7,363 bases of DNA from Cyanobacteriota bacterium (GTDB lineage Bacteria > Cyanobacteriota > Cyanobacteriia > Leptolyngbyales > Leptolyngbyaceae). The notes under the pieces are model-generated. The model saw nothing but the letters and a program-made list of their open reading frames with translations. It ran no database searches and was not told the origin of the DNA. The translations under genes were made by a program, and so were the position numbers. The stretch's first letter is position 1; each line of letters begins with the position of its first letter. Positions 1 to 7,235 of this stretch are shown here, one piece after another. Where the stretch lies: NCBI GenBank assembly GCA_027482985.1, contig JAIXVO010000499.1:1-7363 (forward strand), read 5' to 3'.

Positions 1-3000
1 AGCTCTCTCTCGGCTGCTGTGCGTGCTATTAACGACAATCATCCCACCGTGGCGGTGGAAATTAGCGGCTATCTGATCGAAGAACTGCGGAATCCCGACA
101 ACTACGCCGACTTCCAGCGCGACATCGCCGAGGCGAATATCTTCATTGCCTCGCTGATTTTCCTGGAAGACCTGGCCGATAAGCTGGTCACCGCTGTGGA
201 ACCCTACCGCGATCGCCTGGATGTCGCCGTCGTCTTCCCCTCCATGCCACAGGTAATGCGCCTCAACAAAATGGGCAGTTTCTCCCTGTCGCAAATTGGT
301 CAATCCAAGAGTGTGATTGCCAATTTCATGAAAAAGCGCAAGGAGAAGTCGGGCGCTGGTTTCCAGGATGCCATGCTGAAGCTATTGCGGACGCTGCCTA
401 CGGTGCTGAAATATCTGCCCGTGGAAAAAGCCCAGGATGCCCGGAATTTCATGCTCAGCTTCCAATACTGGCTGGGCGGCAATGCCGAAAACCTGGAAAA
501 CTTCCTGCTGATGCTGGCCGATCGCTATGTGATCAAAACTGAAACGGGTGAACGCGTGCAAGGCAACGCCGCCCTGGAGTACGCTGACCCGCAAACCTTC
601 CCCGACTTGGGCATCTGGCATCCGATGGCGACCCAGATGTTTGAGGATGTGAAGGAGTATCTCAACTGGTTCAACTCCCGTCCAGACATTGGCACTGACT
701 TAAAAGATCCCCTCGTGCCCACGGTGGGACTCGTCCTGCAACGGACGCACCTCGTCACGGGTGATGATGCCCACTATGTGGCGATGGTGTCAGAACTGGA
801 AGCGATGGGAGCCAGAGTCATTCCCGTCTTTGCCGGCGGTCTGGATTTCTCCAAACCCGTGGATGCCTTCTTCTACGATCCGATCAACAAAACCCTACCG
901 CTGGTGGATGTGGTCGTCTCCCTGACGGGCTTTGCCCTAGTGGGTGGCCCCGCCCGACAAGATCATCCCAAGGCGATCGAAGCCCTGAAACGCCTCAACC
1001 GTCCTTACATGGTGGCCTTGCCTCTCGTCTTCCAAACCACGGAAGAGTGGCAGGAAAGCGAGTTAGGGTTACACCCGATTCAAGTCGCCCTGCAAATTGC
1101 CCTGCCGGAACTGGATGGTGGCATCGAACCGATCATCTTGTCGGGACGCGATGGCGCGACGGGTAAGGCGATCGCCCTGCAAGACCGAGTCGAGGCGATC
1201 GCGCAACGGGCGATGAAGTGGGCGAATCTCCGCCGCAAACCCAAGTTGCACAAGCGGGTCGCCATCACCGTCTTCAGCTTCCCGCCGGATAAAGGGAATG
1301 TCGGGACTGCCGCCTACCTGGATGTGTTTGGCTCCATTCACAAAGTCATGCAAGCCCTCCGGGATAACGGCTACGACGTGCAAGGACTACCGGAAGAACC
1401 CGAAAAGTTGATGCTGGAAGTCCTGCACAACGCCCAGGCACAATACAACAGCCCCGAACTCAACGTCGCCTATAAAATGTCCGTCGAAGAGTACGAGCGG
1501 CTCACCCCCTACCACGAACGCCTGATTCCCTCCTGGGGCCCCGCTCCCGGCAATCTCAATACCGACGGTCAAAACCTGTTGGTGTATGGGAAGTCCTTCG
1601 GGAACGTGTTCATCGGTGTGCAACCCACCTTCGGGTACGAGGGCGATCCCATGCGGTTGCTGTTCTCCCGTTCCGCCAGCCCCCACCACGGCTTCGCCGC
1701 CTACTACACCTACCTGGAGCGGATTTGGCAGGCGGATGCGGTCTTGCACTTCGGCACCCACGGCTCGCTGGAGTTCATGCCCGGTAAGCAAATCGGGATG
1801 TCGGAAGAATGCTTCCCCGATAGTCTGATTGGCACCATTCCCAACCTCTACTACTACGCGGCGAATAACCCGTCAGAAGCGACGAGCGCCAAGCGCCGCA
1901 GCTATGCCGAAACCATCAGCTATCTCACGCCCCCCGCAGAAAATGCTGGATTATACAAGGGCTTGAAAGAACTGAGCGAGTTGATCGGCTCCTACCAAAC
2001 CCTGAAGGATTCCGGTCGCGGCGTGCAGATTGTAGACACGATCATGGACAAGGCGCGGATCTGCAATCTGGATAAAGATGTGGCGCTGCCCGACACCAAC
2101 GCCGCTGACATGACTCCGGAGGAACGGGACACCATCGTTGGCAAAGTCTACATCAAACTGATGGAGATTGAAGCCCGCCTGCTGCCCTGTGGTCTGCATG
2201 TGATCGGGAAGCCCCCCACTGCGGAGGAAGCGATCGCGACGCTGGTCAACATTGCCGGACTAGATCGCGAAGAAGAAGGCATTCTCAGCCTGCAACGGAT
2301 CATCGCCAACAGCATCAAGCGGGATATTGATGAGGTGTATGCGAATAGCGATCGGGGCGTGTTGGGAGATGTCAGTCTCCTGAACACGATCAACCAGGCC
2401 AGCCGCGCCGCCGTTACCGCGATGGTTCACGCTCAAATAGACGAGGAAGGTCGCGTCTCTCGCACCTCCATGTTGGGCAACCTGTTCAACTTCGGTGGTA
2501 ACAAGCAAGAACCCTGGACGGCGGCGCTGTATAACCTCGGCTTCAACCAGGTGGATACGGAAGCCCTCAAACCCCTGTTTGAATATCTCCAGTTCTGCCT
2601 CAAGCAAGTCGTGGCCGATAACGAACTCGGTGCATTGATTGTCGGTCTGGATGGGCAGTACATTACTCCCGGTCCCGGCGGCGACCCCATCCGCAACCCG
2701 GATGTGTTACCCACTGGCAAGAACATCCACGCCCTCGACCCGCAATCGATTCCCACGGCTGCGGCTGTGAAATCGGCGAAGGTGGTGGTCGATCGCCTGC
2801 TAGCCCGACAAGCCGCAGACAATGGCGGCAACTATCCTGAGACGATCGCCTGCGTCCTCTGGGGTACCGACAACATCAAGACCTACGGCGAATCCCTCGC
2901 CCAGATCATGTGGATGGTCGGCGTGAAACCCGTTCCCGACTCGCTGGGACGGGTCAACAAGCTGGAACTGATTTCGCTGGAAGAATTGGGTCGTCCCCGG

Positions 3001-3903
3001 GTGGATGTAGTGATTAACTGCTCCGGTGTGTTTCGCGACCTGTTCATTAACCAGATGGCGCTCCTCGACAAAGCCGTGAAAATGGCAGCGGAAGCGGATG
3101 AACCCCTGGAAATGAACTTTGTCCGCAAACACGCCTTGCAACAGGCAGCAGAACTGGGGCTGTCCTTACGGCAAGCCGCCACCCGCGTCTTCTCCAATGC
3201 GTCCGGCTCCTACTCGTCCAACATTAACCTGGCAGTAGAGAATGGCACCTGGGAGAACGAAGAGGAACTGCAAAACATGTACCTGGCGCGGAAGGGCTTT
3301 GCTTTCTCGTCGGATAACCCCGGCATGATGGAGCAAAACGAGGATCTGTTCAAGGCCTCTCTGAAAACAGCGGATGTCACCTTCCAGAACCTCGACTCTT
3401 CCGAAATCTCCCTGACGGATGTCTCCCACTACTACGATTCCGACCCCACCAAGATCGTGGCGCGGTTACGGGATGACGGTAAAAAGCCTGCCGCTTACAT
3501 GGCCGACACCACCACCGCCAACGCCCAAATTCGCACCCTGTCGGAAACCGTCCGTCTCGACTCGCGCACCAAGCTGCTCAATCCCAAGTGGTACGAGGGG
3601 ATGCTCTCCCACGGCTACGAAGGGGTGCGCGAACTCTCGAAGCGGTTGGTCAACACGATGGGCTGGTCGGCGACAGCGGATGCGGTCGATAACTGGGTTT
3701 ATGAGGACACCAACACCACATTCTTCAAAGATGATGACATGTGCAAACGCTTGATGGATCTCAACCCCAACTCGTTCCGCAAAATGGTGACCACCCTCCT
3801 GGAAGCCAACGGTCGCGGCTACTGGGAAACCAGCGAAGAAAACCTCGATCGCCTGCGCGAGTTATATCAAGAAGTCGAAGACCGCATCGAAGGGATTGAA
3901 TAA
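1..3903 (+). CDS. chlH: Magnesium chelatase subunit H (ChlH), 5' end outside the window
   Basis: This is the large porphyrin-binding subunit of magnesium chelatase. With the ATPase subunits ChlI and ChlD it inserts Mg2+ into protoporphyrin IX, the first committed step of chlorophyll synthesis; in cyanobacteria GUN4 assists. The frame is open to base 1. The first codons read [11 protein letters not shown], which matches an internal stretch near the N terminus of cyanobacterial ChlH, so the GTG at 19 is an internal valine and not a start. About 1300 residues are visible against a family length near 1330, so roughly 30-40 are missing. The N-terminal ChlH domain contains [11 protein letters not shown] and a [16 protein letters not shown] stretch. 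The CobN/Mg-chelatase core carries [15 protein letters not shown] from visible residue 583 (nucleotides 1747 onward), with conserved His and Glu, followed by [17 protein letters not shown]. No frameshift is seen. CobN of cobalamin synthesis is the related alternative, but the N-terminal domain fits ChlH. The gene is richer in G+C than its neighbours by eye. Confidence 0.97.
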   Translation, partial: SSLSAAVRAINDNHPTVAVEISGYLIEELRNPDNYADFQRDIAEANIFIASLIFLEDLADKLVTAVEPYRDRLDVAVVFPSMPQVMRLNKMGSFSLSQIGQSKSVIANFMKKRKEKSGAGFQDAMLKLLRTLPTVLKYLPVEKAQDARNFMLSFQYWLGGNAENLENFLLMLADRYVIKTETGERVQGNAALEYADPQTFPDLGIWHPMATQMFEDVKEYLNWFNSRPDIGTDLKDPLVPTVGLVLQRTHLVTGDDAHYVAMVSELEAMGARVIPVFAGGLDFSKPVDAFFYDPINKTLPLVDVVVSLTGFALVGGPARQDHPKAIEALKRLNRPYMVALPLVFQTTEEWQESELGLHPIQVALQIALPELDGGIEPIILSGRDGATGKAIALQDRVEAIAQRAMKWANLRRKPKLHKRVAITVFSFPPDKGNVGTAAYLDVFGSIHKVMQALRDNGYDVQGLPEEPEKLMLEVLHNAQAQYNSPELNVAYKMSVEEYERLTPYHERLIPSWGPAPGNLNTDGQNLLVYGKSFGNVFIGVQPTFGYEGDPMRLLFSRSASPHHGFAAYYTYLERIWQADAVLHFGTHGSLEFMPGKQIGMSEECFPDSLIGTIPNLYYYAANNPSEATSAKRRSYAETISYLTPPAENAGLYKGLKELSELIGSYQTLKDSGRGVQIVDTIMDKARICNLDKDVALPDTNAADMTPEERDTIVGKVYIKLMEIEARLLPCGLHVIGKPPTAEEAIATLVNIAGLDREEEGILSLQRIIANSIKRDIDEVYANSDRGVLGDVSLLNTINQASRAAVTAMVHAQIDEEGRVSRTSMLGNLFNFGGNKQEPWTAALYNLGFNQVDTEALKPLFEYLQFCLKQVVADNELGALIVGLDGQYITPGPGGDPIRNPDVLPTGKNIHALDPQSIPTAAAVKSAKVVVDRLLARQAADNGGNYPETIACVLWGTDNIKTYGESLAQIMWMVGVKPVPDSLGRVNKLELISLEELGRPRVDVVINCSGVFRDLFINQMALLDKAVKMAAEADEPLEMNFVRKHALQQAAELGLSLRQAATRVFSNASGSYSSNINLAVENGTWENEEELQNMYLARKGFAFSSDNPGMMEQNEDLFKASLKTADVTFQNLDSSEISLTDVSHYYDSDPTKIVARLRDDGKKPAAYMADTTTANAQIRTLSETVRLDSRTKLLNPKWYEGMLSHGYEGVRELSKRLVNTMGWSATADAVDNWVYEDTNTTFFKDDDMCKRLMDLNPNSFRKMVTTLLEANGRGYWETSEENLDRLRELYQEVEDRIEGIE

Positions 3904-3932
3904 TCTATTCCATGCTTGAACTTATTTGAATC

Positions 3933-3971
3933 AAAGACAGGTCAAAGGCTTCCCCCCGACCTGTCTTTTTT
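3933..3971 (+). terminator. Rho-independent terminator of chlH
   Basis: A perfect 11-bp inverted repeat, AAAGACAGGTC (3933-3943) and GACCTGTCTTT (3958-3968), encloses a 14-base loop. The right arm runs into a T tract ending at 3971. It begins 29 bases after the chlH stop codon. On the minus strand the stem is followed by only three T residues, so it would be a weaker terminator for the convergent integrase gene, which ends at 3992. Confidence 0.9.
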
Positions 3972-3991
3972 ATTGCTTCTTAGGTTTTCTA

Positions 3992-4954
3992 CTAACTATC
4001 TAATGGACTTCTAACCCCACGCCCACCACGATTCAAAACATGAGTATAAATCATTGTCGTTTTCACATCCTTATGCCCCAATAATTCCTGCACCGTGCGA
4101 ATGTCATAACCAGCTTGCAACAGATGGGTAGCAAAACTATGGCGAAATGTATGACAACTAATGCGCTTTTGAATCCCTGAAGTTTGAACGGCTTGTTTCA
4201 CTGCTTTTTGCATCCCGCTTTCATGGAGATGATACCGGCGGCAAACGCTAGTGCGCGGATCGAGCGATCGCGAAAATGATGGAAACACATACTGCCAAAT
4301 CCATTCTCGTTCCGCATTGGGATATTTCCGACTCAACGCATAAGGCAAATACACTGCACCATACCCCAATGCTAAATCTTGCTGATGCAGTCGTCGTACC
4401 CACTGCAAATGTTCTGTCAACAATGACACAAGGCTGGTGGGCAGCATCGTCACGCGGCTTTCGCGCCCTTTTGCATCTCGGACAACAATTTGATGCTGAC
4501 TAAAGTCCAAATCCTTGACACGCAAATTGATCCCTTCACTTAAGCGCAACCCACTGCCATACAACACCTTTGCCAGTAGTTGATAGACACCTGAAAGCAG
4601 ACTGAGAATACACTGAACTTCTTCGAGCGTGAGCACTGTTGGCAAATAACGTGGTGCGGTTGCCCGTTCTGCATTCAGATCCCAGTTTGTATCCTGTTGA
4701 TAAACTTCGCGATACAAAAAGATCAATGCACTCAACGCCTGATTTTGCGTCGAAGGTGCTACTTTTTGATCAACTGCCAGATGGGTAAGAAAGGCTTCCA
4801 CTTCCGCCGCACCCATGTCACGAGGCGGCTTCATATTGTGGAATACAATGAAGCGTTTCATCCAATGGATGTAGCTTTTTTCAGTCTTGTAAGCATAGTG
4901 TCGGCGACGCATCACTGCCCGGACGCGATCGAACAACTTGGGTTCAGATGACAT
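3992..4954 (-). CDS. intI: Integron integrase (IntI-family tyrosine recombinase)
   Basis: A 320-residue site-specific tyrosine recombinase of the integron-integrase branch. The N-terminal SAM-like DNA-binding domain (about residues 5-90) has the family pattern [16 protein letters not shown]. The catalytic domain has R137 ([11 protein letters not shown]), K162 (DAKGRES), H268 and R271 ([13 protein letters not shown]), H294 (LLGHKDV) and nucleophile Y303 (TTMIYTHV), so the active site is complete. Two features separate it from XerC/D and phage integrases. One is the extra segment before the HxxR box, about residues 203-250, with [16 protein letters not shown] and [11 protein letters not shown] as in IntI1. 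The other is the C-terminal [11 protein letters not shown] tail. Every catalytic residue lies nine positions before its IntI1 counterpart as I recall it. IntI enzymes join attI sites to folded single-stranded attC hairpins. The ATG at 4954 is chosen because family similarity begins at once after it; its ribosome site is weak (GGTGG about 12 bases upstream). It converges on chlH. No cassettes are visible. Confidence 0.95.
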   Translation of the reverse strand: MSSEPKLFDRVRAVMRRRHYAYKTEKSYIHWMKRFIVFHNMKPPRDMGAAEVEAFLTHLAVDQKVAPSTQNQALSALIFLYREVYQQDTNWDLNAERATAPRYLPTVLTLEEVQCILSLLSGVYQLLAKVLYGSGLRLSEGINLRVKDLDFSQHQIVVRDAKGRESRVTMLPTSLVSLLTEHLQWVRRLHQQDLALGYGAVYLPYALSRKYPNAEREWIWQYVFPSFSRSLDPRTSVCRRYHLHESGMQKAVKQAVQTSGIQKRISCHTFRHSFATHLLQAGYDIRTVQELLGHKDVKTTMIYTHVLNRGGRGVRSPLDS

Positions 4955-4957
4955 ATT

Positions 4958-4965
4958 GCGATCGC
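4958..4965. repeat. HIP1 palindrome GCGATCGC beside the intI start
   Basis: One of at least eight perfect GCGATCGC copies in the window. The others begin at 209, 1168, 1195, 2230, 4264, 5442 and 7139. HIP1 is a known over-represented palindrome in many cyanobacterial genomes. This copy is three bases upstream of the intI ATG, and the one at 4264 lies inside intI, which suggests the integrase has long resided in a HIP1-bearing genome. Confidence 0.9.
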
Positions 4966-4982
4966 ACCACCGACGAAACTCA

Positions 4983-4998
4983 TGTATCCATTAATACA
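4983..4998. promoter_or_regulatory. Short palindrome, possible operator of intI
   Basis: TGTAT and ATACA are perfect inverted repeats separated by six bases. The element ends 28 bases upstream of the intI ATG, where a repressor could act. A 5-bp arm pair can arise by chance in a gap this size, and the site does not match the LexA consensus known for proteobacterial intI (CTGT-N8-ACAG), so the role is only a possibility. Confidence 0.25.
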
Positions 4999-5070
4999 GA
5001 TGATTCCAAATACCTGATCCTGAAAATATACTGAATTTGTCGGGCTAATGCCCCAAATCTGGATATTATC

Positions 5071-5113
5071 AAGAAAATTTCGGGATAATAGCCCAAATCA
5101 GGGGATTAACCCG
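5071..5113 (-). terminator. Possible terminator of the chaC operon (second repeat hairpin)
   Basis: Read on the minus strand, the second 40-bp unit forms the strongest hairpin of the array. Nine-base outer arms at 5081-5089 and 5105-5113 have one mismatch, with a CCC/GGG apical stem inside. It is followed by AAATTTTCTT (5080 down to 5071). The T run is short and offset by three bases, so termination may be partial. It is the best candidate for ending transcripts from the cluster at 5246-7363 before they enter intI, which lies on the same strand. Confidence 0.35.
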
Positions 5114-5144
5114 ATGCTTTCTGGATAACACCCCAAAACAGGGA

Positions 5145-5151
5145 GTTAAAC
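5145..5151 (+). other. Integron core-site-like GTTAAAC in the third repeat
   Basis: GTTAAAC fits the integron core consensus GTTRRRY. It lies on the strand opposite intI, the orientation expected for an attI recombination point, 190 bp upstream of the intI start. In the third repeat hairpin its GTT pairs with AAC at 5127-5129, mimicking the AAC/GTT pairing of attC R boxes. The consensus is short, and a second match (GTTGGAC, 5221-5227) occurs nearby, so this is a weak call. Confidence 0.2.
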
Positions 5152-5245
5152 CGACAGCGTCAGTATAATAAGTTGTTGTGCCGCTTAAGTTATCGGTAGG
5201 ACGCAGGCTAAGAATCTTTAGTTGGACGATCGCAGTTTAATCAGC

Positions 5246-5902
5246 CTAGTGTGATACAACAAGATCGAAGATTTGCCTGAGTTCAGTATCCGCCATGCCA
5301 CAATCTGTTAATTCGGTCACGGTTTGTACTAAATAATCTTTACAAGAACCCAAGGAGCCAGAGGCTGTAATAATTGCTTGGACGATTTCTTCAGCGGTCA
5401 GATTGGGAGCGTACAAAGAATGCTGGGGATTGACTGTAAATGCGATCGCATCCAGAGTCCGATTCGATGTTTCAACCGTGACCCAACGAGGAATGTAGGA
5501 GCCAACCACCATTTCTCGCCGCCACAGTAGCAGTAATTCTAAAGGATCTGCGACCATTTGGTAGGCGACTCCGCAACAGTGCCCATCTGGTTCCAGTGCC
5601 AAGGTTAATCCAGGTTGGACAGGTGTCCCTCGCCCTGCTGGAGTCCAAATACAGAAGCTGCGATGCCATCCTTGTAGTGTGGCAATTTGGCGATCGGAGT
5701 ACTCAAACACCGGATTCCAAATCAGTGATCCATAAGCGAAGATCCAAACTGTAGATTTCAGCGGACGTTGGCTGAGAATTTCTGTGATCGAAGCCTGCAA
5801 TTGAGCGTCAGTGAGAATGACAAGACCAGTATTCTCCTGGGCGATCGAGCGCTGTAACTGTTGGGATTCTAAGTCTGCCCGTGTCAAGGCGATTGATTTC
5901 AT
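5246..5902 (-). CDS. ChaC-type gamma-glutamylcyclotransferase
   Basis: A predicted cytosolic 218-residue enzyme of the ChaC branch of the gamma-glutamylcyclotransferase fold. Family members cleave glutathione to 5-oxoproline and Cys-Gly. An N-terminal extension of about 50 residues precedes the signature FAYGSLIW (residues 56-62), which binds the gamma-glutamyl group. Next come RSFCIWTPAGRGTPVQPGL (81-99), close to the matching ChaC segment, and LWRREM, with E130 as the likely catalytic acid. The length is similar to E. coli ChaC (about 230). The ATG at 5902 follows AAGGA (5911-5915 on the complement) by eight bases, and only 14 bases separate it from the stop of the crotonase gene, so translation is probably coupled. 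Its role with the upstream genes is unclear; it may adjust glutathione levels or remove gamma-glutamyl adducts. Plant-type GGCT and YtfP-like proteins are the alternatives, but the motifs favour ChaC. Confidence 0.9.
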   Translation of the reverse strand: MKSIALTRADLESQQLQRSIAQENTGLVILTDAQLQASITEILSQRPLKSTVWIFAYGSLIWNPVFEYSDRQIATLQGWHRSFCIWTPAGRGTPVQPGLTLALEPDGHCCGVAYQMVADPLELLLLWRREMVVGSYIPRWVTVETSNRTLDAIAFTVNPQHSLYAPNLTAEEIVQAIITASGSLGSCKDYLVQTVTELTDCGMADTELRQIFDLVVSH

Positions 5903-5916
5903 ACTATCAGTCCTTA

Positions 5917-6717
5917 TTAAGTCCGCATAAAAGAACTCGACTGCTCTTTCTTGTATTCATCTTCCAAGCGAACATCAGTCAATGCATGACCTTCCATTGC
6001 CATCTCAAAAGGAACGCGATCGTTCACGAGCTGTTTCCATTTTCGAGTCATGATCAAGCGGTTGTAGCGTCTTGCCAAGGGCGACCATTGGAGTAAATCT
6101 TCCGCAAGCTGTTGAGCGCGTTGCATCAATTCCGCTCTGGGAACGACTTCATGCACGACCCCAAGGGATAATGCTGCTTGAGCCGAAATCACCTGACCCG
6201 TAAGTAGAAAATAGCGCGATCGAATTAATCCTAATGCCTGTTCCCAAGCAATTTGAACGCCATCAGCAGGGACAACACTGCCGACTCGGTGAACTTTATC
6301 CTGAAACTCTGCGGTATCAGAAGCCAGAATAATGTCATTCACCAGCAAATACTCGGAGTGAATGTGAACAGGACCATTAACTGCCGCAATCACAGGGACT
6401 GGAATTTCTAGCAGATTGAGCAACATGTGCCGTGCTTCAGTGACAATCTTGTACCAATTGCGGGGAAGTGTGTTGTCGGCAACGGTTGAGAAATCGATTT
6501 GCGTCATGAAATCGTCGCCTGCGCCCGTGAGAATGACGACTTCGTTTTCAGTGTCTGCCGCGATGTCTGCCATCGCCTGAGGAAATTCTTGGTGTGCTTT
6601 TCCAGTGTGGATGTGCGAACCGCCATTGGTATGAAGCATAACGGTTAGAATTCCAGAATCTGTCCGACTCATCTGAAGATTTTCGTAGCGATTAGAGTAG
6701 TCGTTAAAACGTGTCAT
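5917..6717 (-). CDS. Crotonase-fold protein resembling 6-oxocamphor hydrolase
   Basis: A 266-residue member of the enoyl-CoA hydratase/isomerase superfamily. The best match I recall is Rhodococcus 6-oxocamphor hydrolase (CamK), a CoA-independent retro-Claisen enzyme that opens cyclic beta-diketones. Shared landmarks are YSNRYEN near the N terminus, the HT-to-AH(D/Q)E segment (29-44), NEVVILTG (58-65), IDF (74-76), IPVPVIAAVNGPV (105-117), the FQD-to-VP(A/G)DG region (138-153) and RYFLLTGQ (168-175). CamK active-site residues H45, H122 and D154 correspond by hand alignment to H42, H120 and D152 here. The acidic residues used by classical enoyl-CoA hydratases are not obvious. The start is supported by GAGAGG (6726-6731 on the complement) eight bases upstream. 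It lies between the VOC gene (42-bp gap) and the chaC-like gene (14-bp gap). The superfamily is certain; the C-C hydrolase activity and the substrate are inference. Confidence 0.85.
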   Translation of the reverse strand: MTRFNDYSNRYENLQMSRTDSGILTVMLHTNGGSHIHTGKAHQEFPQAMADIAADTENEVVILTGAGDDFMTQIDFSTVADNTLPRNWYKIVTEARHMLLNLLEIPVPVIAAVNGPVHIHSEYLLVNDIILASDTAEFQDKVHRVGSVVPADGVQIAWEQALGLIRSRYFLLTGQVISAQAALSLGVVHEVVPRAELMQRAQQLAEDLLQWSPLARRYNRLIMTRKWKQLVNDRVPFEMAMEGHALTDVRLEDEYKKEQSSSFMRT

Positions 6718-6759
6718 AGTAATTGCCTCTCATAATCTTGGTTTCTCAAGAGATTCATT

Positions 6760-7218
6760 TCAGACTCCAGTTTGCATGTGATCGATAATCTGTGCGTTTC
6801 TCTCCCAAAGGGCAACGAGATTGCCGTCCATGTCCCGAAAGGTCGTGACTTTTGTGCCCAGATGATCAAGTAATTGACCTGCCCAGATCAGTTCTACACC
6901 TTTTGCTTGAAGCTCTTGGTTGGCTTGATGAATGTCATCGACAAAGAAAACAATGTTACGTAGCCCGGTGATTTGAAGATGTAGCGGCGGATCTTGGCGC
7001 TCTGGCTCTAGATTAATGGGTTGGAGAAACTGAATCAGATCAATATAAATTCCGTTTTTCTCCAGCAATGCCAGTTCAATCTGATTAATCGCTGGGGTGC
7101 GATACTTCACCGTAAATCCCATTTTCTCGGTGTACCAGGCGATCGCTGTATCGATATTTGTCACAGACAAAGCAATGTTGGCAAGTTGTAAACTGTGGAG
7201 TCCTTGTGAGTTAGACAT
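6760..7218 (-). CDS. VOC (glyoxalase/bleomycin resistance/dioxygenase) family protein
   Basis: A 152-residue protein with two beta-alpha-beta-beta-beta modules of the vicinal oxygen chelate fold. Module one runs from LANIALSVTNIDTAIAWYTEKMGF (broken here as LANIALSV, then AIAWYTEKMGF, residues 12-35) to IYIDLIQF (57-64). Module two runs from LRNIVFFVDDI (86-96) to TFRDMDGNLVALWE (126-139). Family members bind a divalent metal with one residue from each of four strands, usually His, Glu, His, Glu. Here the matching positions read N14, D60, N88 and E139, so both histidines are replaced. Metal binding may be altered, or the protein may act as a binding or isomerase domain. The ATG at 7218 follows AGAGGA (7228-7233 on the complement) by nine bases. 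It starts 17 bases after the stop of the edge gene. The substrate cannot be deduced. Confidence 0.88.
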   Translation of the reverse strand: MSNSQGLHSLQLANIALSVTNIDTAIAWYTEKMGFTVKYRTPAINQIELALLEKNGIYIDLIQFLQPINLEPERQDPPLHLQITGLRNIVFFVDDIHQANQELQAKGVELIWAGQLLDHLGTKVTTFRDMDGNLVALWERNAQIIDHMQTGV

Positions 7219-7235
7219 AGTACTGAGTCCTCTTT

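Larger units (their letters stand above)
5041..5160. repeat. Three tandem imperfect 40-bp repeats forming hairpins
   Basis: The units are 5041-5080, 5081-5120 and 5121-5160, aligned without gaps. Unit 1 versus 2 and unit 2 versus 3 each match at 28 of 40 positions by hand count. A degenerate fourth copy begins at 5161 (CAGTATAATA, 8 of 10 against unit 2) and then diverges. Unit positions 6-9 (TAAT or TAAC) pair with 25-28 (ATTA or GTTA), and 12-14 (CCC) pair with 21-23 (GGG) in units 2 and 3, around a six-base loop (AAATCA or AAAACA). Between units 2 and 3 the pair at 9/25 changes from T-A to C-G, a compensatory substitution. Unit 2 adds an outer CGGG/CCCG stem. Unit 1 keeps the TAAT/ATTA stem but has a weaker apical stem, and it can alternatively form GGGC-TAAT-GCCC. 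The units abut with no spacers, so this is not a CRISPR array. Confidence 0.85.
4955..5245. other. Gene-free region upstream of intI (candidate attI/regulatory region)
   Basis: This 291-bp gap lies between the intI start and the stop of the gamma-glutamylcyclotransferase gene. I find no credible coding sequence in it. By position it is where an integron would carry attI and the intI promoter. It contains, in order, a HIP1 octamer, a TGTAT-N6-ATACA palindrome, three tandem 40-bp hairpin repeats with a degenerate fourth, a GTTAAAC and a GTTGGAC that each fit GTTRRRY on the strand expected for attI, and an isolated TATAAT at 5164-5169. A minus-strand TATATT (5025-5030) could be a -10 for intI, but no good -35 lies at the right distance. 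Assigning attI here is inference from position only. Confidence 0.35.

Noticed and set aside
19..21. GTG as the start codon of chlH
   Set aside because: The frame is open upstream to base 1, and the residues before it (SSLSAA) continue the family alignment; it is an internal valine.
4276..4503. Plus-strand open frame opposite intI as a gene
   Set aside because: It lies entirely within the intact intI reading frame, and its translation shows no recognisable domain; a shadow frame.
4955..5040. LexA (SOS) box controlling intI
   Set aside because: No CTGT-N8-ACAG element and no clear cyanobacterial LexA-type site could be found here by eye.
5041..5160. A short CRISPR array
   Set aside because: The 40-bp units abut directly with no unique spacers, diverge at about 30% of positions, and no cas gene is present.
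5164..5169. TATAAT as a -10 of a plus-strand promoter (Pc-like)
   Set aside because: No -35-like hexamer lies 16-18 bases upstream, and no plus-strand gene follows; it coincides with the degenerate fourth repeat.
5205..5246. AGGCT...AGCCT inverted repeat as a chaC terminator
   Set aside because: The stem is only 5 bp with a loop of over 30 bases, and no T run follows on the minus strand.
5903..6759. The metabolic genes as integron gene cassettes with attC sites
   Set aside because: The genes read toward intI, the gaps are only 14 and 42 bp, and neither holds an RYYYAAC...GTTRRRY inverted structure; spacing and ribosome sites fit an ordinary operon.
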